NCBI GenBank assembly: GCA_944382785.1
Contig: CALWNO010000024.1
Coordinates: forward strand, 1-39,095
DNA: 39,095 nucleotides
Direction of reading: 5' to 3'
DNA from: an uncultured Gemmiger sp.
GTDB lineage: Bacteria; Bacillota; Clostridia; Oscillospirales; Ruminococcaceae
A program made the translations under genes and the position numbers. Below, in pieces: positions 15,276-21,599 of the stretch. Numbering within the stretch: position 1 is the stretch's first letter; every line of letters begins with the position of its first letter. The notes under the pieces were generated by a model. It saw only the letters and a program-made list of their open reading frames with translations, ran no database searches and was not told the origin of the DNA.

Positions 15276-16352
15276 ATGAAAATGCGTGTCGGTATCCTTA
15301 CGTCCGGTGGCGACTGCCCCGGCCTGAATGCGACCATCCGCGGCGTGGCCAAGGCGCTGTATCAGCGCATGGGTGATAACGTGGAGATCATCGGCATCAT
15401 GAACGGTTACGACGGCCTGATCAACGGCAACTACCGCGTGATGGACCCGTCGGAATTTTCCGGTATCCTGACGGTGGGCGGTACCATCCTGGGCACCAAG
15501 CGCACCCCCTTCAAGATGATGCGGGTGGTGGGCGAAGACAAGGTGGACAAGGTCGCTGCCATGAAAAAGACCTACAAGGCGGCCAAGCTGGACTGCCTGC
15601 TCTGCCTGGGCGGCAACGGCACCCACAAGACCGCCAACCTTCTGAGCCAGGAAGGATTGAACATCATTGGCCTGCCCAAGACCATTGATAACGACATCTA
15701 CGGCACCGACGTGACCTTCGGCTTCCACACTGCCGTGGACATTGCCACCGAGGTCATCGACCGCATCCACACCACCGCTGGCAGCCACAGCCGGGTGATG
15801 TGCATCGAAATCATGGGCAACAAGGCCGGCTGGCTGACCTTGTACTCCGGTATCGCAGGCGGTGCCGACATTATCCTGATCCCCGAACATCCCTACGATA
15901 TCAAGAAGGTAGCCAATGCTGTGGAACGCCGCGCCAAGGCAGGCAAGAACTTCTCCATTCTGGCGGTGGCCGAAGGTGCCGTCTCGGTGGAAGAAGCCAA
16001 GATGAAGCGCAAGGAATGGACCGCCAAGCGCGCCGCCGAAGGCTACACCACGGCCACCAACCGTATTGCCCATCAGATCGAGGAGATGACCGGCGCCGAG
16101 ACCCGGATCTGCGTACCCGGTCATATGCAGCGCGGTGGTTCTCCTTCCGCGTATGACCGCGTGCTGGCTACCCAGTTCGGCGCCTATGCCGCCGGCCTGG
16201 TGGCGGACGAGCACTACGGTGTGACCGTGGCCATGGTCAACCGCAGCGTTACCGCCAACCCGCTGATCGAGATCGCGGGCAAGACCCGGGGCGTGCCCGA
16301 TGACTGCGCCATGCTCAACGTGGCCCGCTCCATGGGCATCAGCCTGGGCTGA
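15276..16352 (+). CDS. pfkA: 6-phosphofructokinase family, mixed ATP/PPi signature
   Basis: The enzyme phosphorylates fructose-6-phosphate in glycolysis. The 358-residue protein has the N-terminal donor loop TSGGDCPGLNA (9-19), the catalytic PKTIDND (134-140, base Asp138) and MGNKAGWL (180-187), and the effector/substrate segment GHMQRGGSPSAYDR (282-294). Two donor-choosing positions differ from E. coli PfkA: GGDG reads GGNG (112-115), so the metal-binding Asp is Asn114, with Gly115 kept as in ATP enzymes; PGTIDND reads PKTIDND, with Lys135 as in pyrophosphate enzymes. This fits the mixed 'group III' class; the donor cannot be settled from sequence. ATG 15276 follows GGGAGGG by 7 nt. It is a single-gene unit. 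Confidence 0.93.
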   Translation: MKMRVGILTSGGDCPGLNATIRGVAKALYQRMGDNVEIIGIMNGYDGLINGNYRVMDPSEFSGILTVGGTILGTKRTPFKMMRVVGEDKVDKVAAMKKTYKAAKLDCLLCLGGNGTHKTANLLSQEGLNIIGLPKTIDNDIYGTDVTFGFHTAVDIATEVIDRIHTTAGSHSRVMCIEIMGNKAGWLTLYSGIAGGADIILIPEHPYDIKKVANAVERRAKAGKNFSILAVAEGAVSVEEAKMKRKEWTAKRAAEGYTTATNRIAHQIEEMTGAETRICVPGHMQRGGSPSAYDRVLATQFGAYAAGLVADEHYGVTVAMVNRSVTANPLIEIAGKTRGVPDDCAMLNVARSMGISLG

Positions 16353-16396
16353 TTTCCCGAATTTATCATTTTTCCTGTAGAAAAACCGCAGCTTCG

Positions 16397-16446
16397 GCGG
16401 CGGACAGTCTGGCACCAACCAGGTGCGGCTGCCCGCCGCTTTTTTC
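16397..16446 (+). terminator. pfk terminator
   Basis: A long hairpin with arms starting GCGGCGG (16397) and ending CCGCCGC (16439), with a 2-nt bulge and an AACC loop, is followed by six T. Confidence 0.85.
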
Positions 16447-16494
16447 TTTGCCCGATTTTTGCCTGGAAATCGCCCGAAAACATGGCAGACCCTC

Positions 16495-16523
16495 TTGACG
16501 AAGAAGCAAAAAGGTGATATGGT
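16495..16523 (+). promoter_or_regulatory. Promoter of the GntR-ABC operon
   Basis: TTGACG (16495-16500), 17 nt, TATGGT (16518-16523) with an extended TG at 16515-16516. The 85-nt leader that follows contains the operator candidate and the ribosome site of the regulator. Confidence 0.7.
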
Positions 16524-16525
16524 TA

Positions 16526-16539
16526 ATTACACAAGTAAT
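16526..16539 (+). promoter_or_regulatory. Candidate GntR operator
   Basis: ATTAC-ACAA-GTAAT is a perfect 5-bp inverted repeat 3 nt after the -10, over the transcription start, where a repressor made by the same operon would act. YtrA-type regulators usually control their own operon this way. Confidence 0.5.
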
Positions 16540-16608
16540 GAACCGAACAACCGGAGTGCGCAGCCGGTATCGGTTCTGCCTGTTTTACCCAAGAAAGGGG
16601 GCAATGGT

Positions 16609-16989
16609 TTGAAGGGAACACTTAATGACCAGAGCCTGATCTACCGGCAGATCGCCCAACTGCTGGAGGATGGCATCCTGCGGGGGGAATACCCCGCCGA
16701 CACCCAGGTGCCCAGCACCAATGAGCTGGCCCGGGCCTTCAACATCAATCCCGCCACCGCTGCCAAAGGCATCAACCGCCTGGTGGAGGAAGGTCTTTTG
16801 TACAAGCGGAGAGGCATTGGAATGTTTGTGGCCCCGGGAGCGGCCGAAGCCCTGCGGCAAAAGCGGCGGGAGGACTTCGCCAAAACCCAGGTCAGAGCCT
16901 TTGTGCGGGAAGCCAAACGTCTGGGCCTGACCCAACAAGAACTATACAGCCTGGTCAAAGCCCAGGCACAGGAGGAACAACTGCCATGA
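16609..16989 (+). CDS. GntR-family (YtrA type) transcriptional regulator
   Basis: The 126-residue protein has the short YtrA form: winged helix-turn-helix at residues 8-75 (SLIYRQIAQLLEDGI...VPSTNELARAFNINPATAAKGINRLVEEGLLYKRRGIGMFV) and only a short helical tail for dimerisation, with no effector domain. TTG 16609 lies 7 nt after AAAGGGGG. The in-frame ATG 16519 would start inside the -10 box of the only promoter seen and is rejected. The stop overlaps the ABC ATPase start by 4 nt (ATGA). It probably represses this operon, with release by an unknown ligand or cell-envelope stress, as in B. subtilis YtrA. Confidence 0.88.
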   Translation: MKGTLNDQSLIYRQIAQLLEDGILRGEYPADTQVPSTNELARAFNINPATAAKGINRLVEEGLLYKRRGIGMFVAPGAAEALRQKRREDFAKTQVRAFVREAKRLGLTQQELYSLVKAQAQEEQLP

Positions 16990-17897
16990 CCACTACGACA
17001 AAAGCACCAGCCCCGCAGCCTCTGCAGGCGGACAAACTTTGCAAGACCTATGGCAAACAATCTGTTTTGCAGGATCTGGACCTGACCTTTGAGCCCGGGT
17101 GCATTTACGGGCTCATCGGCCGCAACGGCGCGGGCAAAACCACCCTGCTGGGCATCTTGTCCGGTCAGAACTTTGCCACCGGGGGCCGGGCCCTGTACGG
17201 CGGCCAGCCGGTGTGGGAAAACAGCGCCGTGTTGGGCAATCTGCACTTTGCCCGGGAACTGTCCGCTGCCAGTGAGCTCAGCGGCCTTTCGGTCAAGAAC
17301 TTCATGCGGGCCGGGCGGCTGTTCTGCCCTTACTGGGACCAGGACTATGCCGACGAACTGATCAAAAAATTTGAACTGCCCAACAAGATGATCAACCGCC
17401 TGTCCCGCGGGCAGATGAGCATGGTGTCCATCACGGCGGCACTGGCTTCCCGGGCACCGGTCACCCTGCTGGACGAACCTACCGCCGGGCTGGATGTGGT
17501 GGTGCGGGAACGGTTTTACCGTATCCTGCTGGAAGAATACCAGCGCACCGGCCGCACCTTTGTTATCTCCACCCACATCATCGAGGAGGCTGCCTCGGTG
17601 TTTGAAAAGGTGGTCATCCTGGACGAGGGCAAGGTGGTGGCCGACCAGAACACCGAGGACCTCGTCGCACAGTTCCGCTACATCAGCGGCCCCGCCGCAG
17701 AACTGGACGCGGCTCTGGCCGAACAGGACATCATGCCTCTGCAGACCCAGGTGCTGGGTGGCCACAAGATGGTGGCTGTGCGGGGAGAGGATGCTCTCTT
17801 TGAAAAACTGGCGGCCCGGGATGGCCTGACGGTGGAAGGCATGAACCTGCAGAACGTGTTCGTGGCCCTGTGCGGCCACGGCGACGAGGAGGGGTGA
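16986..17897 (+). CDS. ABC transporter ATP-binding protein (YtrB-like)
   Basis: This 303-residue ATPase would power the two membrane proteins encoded after it. It has Walker A GRNGAGKT (45-52), an LSRGQ signature (139-143; the usual LSGGQ with Arg), Walker B VTLLDEP (159-165) and switch His197 in ISTH. The C-terminal 90 residues form the extra domain common to multidrug/bacitracin-type exporters. ATG 16986 overlaps the regulator stop. The GntR-ATPase-two-permeases order matches Ytr-type exporters linked to antimicrobial or cell-wall stress, but the cargo is not predictable here. Confidence 0.92.
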   Translation: MTTTTKAPAPQPLQADKLCKTYGKQSVLQDLDLTFEPGCIYGLIGRNGAGKTTLLGILSGQNFATGGRALYGGQPVWENSAVLGNLHFARELSAASELSGLSVKNFMRAGRLFCPYWDQDYADELIKKFELPNKMINRLSRGQMSMVSITAALASRAPVTLLDEPTAGLDVVVRERFYRILLEEYQRTGRTFVISTHIIEEAASVFEKVVILDEGKVVADQNTEDLVAQFRYISGPAAELDAALAEQDIMPLQTQVLGGHKMVAVRGEDALFEKLAARDGLTVEGMNLQNVFVALCGHGDEEG

Positions 17898-17899
17898 CC

Positions 17900-18550
17900 A
17901 TGCGCAATCTGGTGCGGTATTTCGGCCTGACCTTTCTGCAATTCCTGGGGGTCGTGGTGGCCTTTGTGGTGCTGGTGCTCCTGGGGGTCCGGTATACGCC
18001 CCTGTCCCTGTTTGAAGGGTATGTGTATATGATGCCAACCATGGGGCTGTGGCTCGCCCCGATGACCTTGGCCGGCTGCCATGCCACCATGGCGCTGCCC
18101 ACCTATTTCGGGGTGCGCCGACGGGATTCCTTTCTCGGCATGCAAATCCTGGCGGTGGTCATGGAACTGTGTACGCTGATTCTGGCGGTCACGGCTACCT
18201 CCCTGATTTCCACCTGGCACACCGACTGGGATATCGTCATGATTCCGGCATCCATCCCGGTGGTCCTGGCAAGCTCTCTTGTCGTCATCGAGCTGTCTCT
18301 GCTGGCACAGTACCTGCCCCGGGGCGCCAAACAGCGCACCGCCTCGGTCCTGATGGTCTTCATCATCATCGTCCTGACTTCTTCCATCTCTTTGGGCGTG
18401 TTCAAGGCGCTGGACCTTCCGATGCCCTTTTTCCCCATCCATGTGCTGCGTCCCGGCTGGGCGGTGTTTACCTTGGTCTGTGCGGCGGCTGCCGTGATTC
18501 TGGGCGTGGTGACCTGGCACTTCTACCGAAAGGTGGTGATTCGGACGTGA
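17900..18550 (+). CDS. ABC transporter membrane subunit 1
   Basis: The 216-residue protein is mostly hydrophobic, with about six spans near residues 11-31, 45-65, 80-105, 115-140, 155-172 and 190-212, and carries no recognisable catalytic motif. It starts 2 nt after the ATPase stop with GAGGAGGGG just upstream of ATG 17900. Its stop overlaps the next start by 4 nt (GTGA). By position it should be one half of the permease powered by the YtrB-like ATPase. Sequence alone would not identify it. Confidence 0.75.
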   Translation: MRNLVRYFGLTFLQFLGVVVAFVVLVLLGVRYTPLSLFEGYVYMMPTMGLWLAPMTLAGCHATMALPTYFGVRRRDSFLGMQILAVVMELCTLILAVTATSLISTWHTDWDIVMIPASIPVVLASSLVVIELSLLAQYLPRGAKQRTASVLMVFIIIVLTSSISLGVFKALDLPMPFFPIHVLRPGWAVFTLVCAAAAVILGVVTWHFYRKVVIRT

Positions 18551-19242
18551 AAAACAAAGGACAAACCTTTGCCCGCACGTTGGGCAGTGTTCTCCAACTG
18601 AACACCAAGTCTATGGCAATCCAGGCGGGCGTTCAGGTGGCCGTCTGGGCTCTTACGGTCGGGATTCTGGCCGTGGTGGATGGATTTATCCAGAGCGATT
18701 CGCCGGCACTTTTCCTGGGACTGCCGGGCATCTTTACCGTGTGTGCCGGTGCTATCCTTTTATTTATAGAAGGCATGCAGCAGTTCAACATGGATTTTGT
18801 GGTGCAGATCAACTTTGGCATTGCCCGCCGCCGTGCCCTGCAGGTGGGCTGGGTGGCTGTGCTGGGATACGGCGTGGTGACAGCGGTGCTCTCTGCGGTT
18901 CTGGAAGCCTTCTGGTACTTTGTGCTGGCCGGCGGCCAGGGGGAAAGCTTCCTTTGTCGGATTCCCGCCTGGGGCTGGCTCTGCCTGGTGCTGATGCCTG
19001 CGGCCCTGTCGGCACTGGCGGTGGGGGTGATGCACCGTTTCGGTGCAAAAGGCGGTCTGGTACTCTGGCTGTCCTTTATGGTTCTGTGCCAGGTACCTCA
19101 GCTGCTGGAAATCACATCTAAAAATGCCCTGGAGCTTCTGGCGGACATGCTGCCGGTATTTTTGCCTCTGGTGGGCCTGGCAGCGGCTGTGGTCGGAACG
19201 GTTCTTCTGTACCGGGACAATGCCGCGGTCACAAACCGTTGA
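18547..19242 (+). CDS. ABC transporter membrane subunit 2
   Basis: The 231-residue protein has about six spans (near residues 20-42, 52-75, 98-122, 136-158, 164-185 and 200-222) and begins at GTG 18547 (KNKGQTFART), overlapping the previous stop. A QFNMDFVVQINFGIARRRALQ loop follows the second span; this short charged loop between spans 2 and 3 may be the site that touches the ATPase, as coupling helices do. It is the last gene of the GntR operon. No terminator with a T-run follows, apart from the long palindrome at 19283-19306. Confidence 0.72.
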   Translation: MKNKGQTFARTLGSVLQLNTKSMAIQAGVQVAVWALTVGILAVVDGFIQSDSPALFLGLPGIFTVCAGAILLFIEGMQQFNMDFVVQINFGIARRRALQVGWVAVLGYGVVTAVLSAVLEAFWYFVLAGGQGESFLCRIPAWGWLCLVLMPAALSALAVGVMHRFGAKGGLVLWLSFMVLCQVPQLLEITSKNALELLADMLPVFLPLVGLAAAVVGTVLLYRDNAAVTNR

Positions 19243-19268
19243 CAAAATTCGACCATCCACGCTACAAT
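19239..19268 (+). promoter_or_regulatory. Promoter of the GH42-like gene
   Basis: TTGACA (19239-19244, over the stop codon of the upstream gene), 18 nt, TACAAT (19263-19268). Confidence 0.75.
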
Positions 19269-19282
19269 GCAAACAGGAAGGA

Positions 19283-19306
19283 GCGCCGCCCCGGCCGGGG
19301 CGGCGC
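19283..19306 (+). repeat. Perfect 24-bp palindrome in the leader of the GH42-like gene
   Basis: The 24 bases starting GCGCCGCCCC and ending GGGGCGGCGC are fully self-complementary. They lie about 8 nt after the expected transcription start and 17 nt before the AGGAGG. As RNA they fold to a very stable stem; TTGTTG follows, not a true T-run. It could end the upstream ABC transcript, cap the leader, or bind a dimeric regulator. Confidence 0.6.
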
Positions 19307-19337
19307 TTGTTGCTTGGATGGCAGGAGGTGTGTACCC

Positions 19338-21242
19338 ATGTCGGATGGATACTGGAAGGGGCTGCTGCACAGTGCGGTGTATGCCCCGCAGCGCTGGGCC
19401 GGGCAGCCGGAAATCTTGCGCCGTGATCTGGAACTGATGCACAAGGCCGGGCTGAACACGGTCACCCTGGCCGCCGGGGCCTGGCCCTGGCTGGAACCCA
19501 GGGAAGGGGAGTATGCCTTCGACTGGCTGGACAACGTCCTGACCACCCTGGAAGAAAACAAAATCAAGGTGATCCTGTGTGCCCAGGGACAGGTTTGCCC
19601 CGCCTGGATGGTCCGGCATTATCCCGGCGCTGTGCGCACAGATGAGAACGGCACCCGTCCGGCCCCCCGGGAGATTGGTGGCCTCTGTCCCAGCCACACC
19701 GCCCGCCGCAAGAAGGTGCGGGAGATGGACGAACAGCTGGCCCGCCGCTACGGAGCTCACCCGGCGGTGCTGGCCTGGCTGGTCACCGGCATGGACCAGC
19801 CCTGCTACTGTCCCTCCTGCCAGAAGGCCTACCGCGCCTGGCTGCGCAAAAAGTACGAGACCCTGGGGGCTCTCAACGAAGCCGGCGGCACCGCCTATTC
19901 TGACTGGGAAGAGATCAGCGCCGCCCGCCAGGAGGGTGCCAACCTGTGCGCCGCCGTGGACTGGGACGAATTCTGTGCCTACCAGCGGGCGGAACTGCTT
20001 CACCTGGAGGTGGAGGCTATCCGCAAGGGCTGCCCGGATGCCCGCATCTTTACCGATCTGCTGCCCCAACAGGGCGGGGGAGAGGCCGACCTGACCCTGG
20101 CCGTGGTGCGGCCGGACTGGCGCAGCGGCAGCGATCTTTCCAGCGAATGGAAGCGGGCGGTGCGGACTGCTTTTGTGTACGACCGGGCCCGGTGTGCCGG
20201 GCGTCCCTTTGTGGTCCGGCAGCTGCCCGGTACCAAATGCCTGCGTCCGGGACAGCTCATGCTTTCCCAGTTGCAGGCGGTGGCCTGCGGGGCGGACGGG
20301 GTGGAGCATGCCCTCTGGCGCCAGCTGCCCGCCAGCCTGGAAAGCGGTGCGGTGGTCAGCCGCAACGGCAGCGCCGAGACCCGTCTGTTCCGGGAAACGG
20401 CGGAAGCCGGTCAGGTGCTGCAAAAGCTGCCCTTTGTAGGGGGCATGGGCATCCGGGCGTCGGTGGCGTTTCTGTATGACGGCCGCACCCCGGCGGGGCT
20501 GGCAGCCCTGGCGGCCGCTCACCGCTGCGGCGACCCGCAGAACGTGATTCTGGACCACTATGCAGCCCTCTTGGAAAACTACGTGGACGTGGACGTGCTG
20601 GACCCGGCAGCGGACTGGTCCGGCTACAAAGTAGTCGCGGCGCCATTGCTGGCGGTGTTCCAACCGGATATGCCCAAGCGCATGGAGGAATACATCCAGC
20701 GGGGAGGACATTTCCTGCTCACCTTCGGCTCCGGAATCACCGATGAGAACGGCGCCGCTGTGCCCGGCTGGCCGCCCATCGGGCTGAACAATGTGTTCGG
20801 CATCGGGGTGGAAGACTGCGACCCGCTCCTGTCCGGGGAAACCAACAGTTTTACCTACGACGACCAGACCTACCCGGCGGTGTTCTGCTGCGATATCCTG
20901 CGCCGCACCGGTGCCCGGATGCTGGCTGCCTATGAAAAGGATTTTTACCGCGGCCAGCCCGCTGTGACCAAGCGGCCTCTGGGCTTTGGCTGCGCCTGGT
21001 ACCTGGGCTGCCACAGCGACGCCAAATTCCTGCGCAAACTCTACGCCGATATCCTGAAAGAGGCGGGGGTGCCCCGCCTGGCCGACATCCCCTACACCCA
21101 GGACCTGATGCTTCGCCGCCGCACCGACGGCAAGCGCACCTGCACCTTCTTCATGAACTTTTCTTCCCGGGTGCAGGTCACGGCGGGCCATCGTCTGGAC
21201 GCCTACGGCTGTGCCATGGATACCGCCTGGGCCCAGGAGTAA
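19338..21242 (+). CDS. GH42-like protein without the two catalytic glutamates
   Basis: The 634-residue protein has the full beta-galactosidase GH42 layout: TIM barrel (about 1-370, with LMHKAGLNTVTLAAGAWPWLEP), trimerisation domain (about 390-560, YKVVAAPLLAVF...GGHFLLTFGSGITDENG) and a small C-terminal beta domain. The zinc cysteines of the family are kept (Cys117, 156, 158, 161). The acid/base glutamate that follows W-x3-N in active members aligns with Met152 (AWLVTGMDQ), and the nucleophile of the LMEQxPG motif aligns with Arg294 (VVRQLPG). So hydrolysis by the normal mechanism looks impossible. It is free of stops and frameshifts, has its own promoter and AGGAGG before ATG 19338, so it is not decaying DNA. 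It may be a sugar sensor, a lectin or an enzyme with other chemistry. Confidence 0.85.
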   Translation: MSDGYWKGLLHSAVYAPQRWAGQPEILRRDLELMHKAGLNTVTLAAGAWPWLEPREGEYAFDWLDNVLTTLEENKIKVILCAQGQVCPAWMVRHYPGAVRTDENGTRPAPREIGGLCPSHTARRKKVREMDEQLARRYGAHPAVLAWLVTGMDQPCYCPSCQKAYRAWLRKKYETLGALNEAGGTAYSDWEEISAARQEGANLCAAVDWDEFCAYQRAELLHLEVEAIRKGCPDARIFTDLLPQQGGGEADLTLAVVRPDWRSGSDLSSEWKRAVRTAFVYDRARCAGRPFVVRQLPGTKCLRPGQLMLSQLQAVACGADGVEHALWRQLPASLESGAVVSRNGSAETRLFRETAEAGQVLQKLPFVGGMGIRASVAFLYDGRTPAGLAALAAAHRCGDPQNVILDHYAALLENYVDVDVLDPAADWSGYKVVAAPLLAVFQPDMPKRMEEYIQRGGHFLLTFGSGITDENGAAVPGWPPIGLNNVFGIGVEDCDPLLSGETNSFTYDDQTYPAVFCCDILRRTGARMLAAYEKDFYRGQPAVTKRPLGFGCAWYLGCHSDAKFLRKLYADILKEAGVPRLADIPYTQDLMLRRRTDGKRTCTFFMNFSSRVQVTAGHRLDAYGCAMDTAWAQE

Positions 21243-21268
21243 AACACGCCCAAACGCCGCAAAAACCC

Positions 21269-21297
21269 TTGACAACCGCCCGCCCTTGCACTAAACT
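21269..21297 (+). promoter_or_regulatory. valS promoter
   Basis: TTGACA (21269-21274), 17 nt, TAAACT (21292-21297). Confidence 0.75.
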
Positions 21298-21303
21298 GAA
21301 TGA

Positions 21304-21567
21304 TATCAAATGCAGTGCGGGGGAGTTCCGTGCGGGCAGTTCCTGTTTGCAGAGAGCCGGGGAGGGTGGAAACCCGGTAAAGGAGCCCGGCGGTTGTCGC
21401 CCCCAAGCAGAAGGTGCGAACCGCTTTTTTGCCCAGTAGTGCTTTCCGTTTCGCCCCCGTTACCGGGCGTTCAAGGGGCCTTTGCAAAAAGGCAATTTGG
21501 GTGGTACCGCGGTTATTGTTATACATGGCCGTCCCATGAGATTCTCTCACGGGACGGTCATTTTTTT
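21304..21567 (+). promoter_or_regulatory. T-box riboswitch of valS (specifier probably GUC)
   Basis: The conserved T-box GGGTGGTACCGCGG lies at 21499-21512. It is followed by a long terminator (arms 21526-21540 and 21544-21560, then seven T). Upstream, CAGAGAGCCGGGG and a GGGTGGAAACCC hairpin are the distal part of Stem I. The likely specifier codon is GTC at 21396-21398, at the same place relative to this element as TTC in the pheS leader. Uncharged tRNA-Val would pair with both sites and prevent termination. Confidence 0.92.
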
Positions 21568-21599
21568 CGTCCCGCACACAAGGTAAGGAGGACACACGA

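Noticed and set aside
16519-16608. Longer GntR protein from ATG 16519
   Set aside because: The codon is inside the -10 box, and the extra residues do not fit the family.
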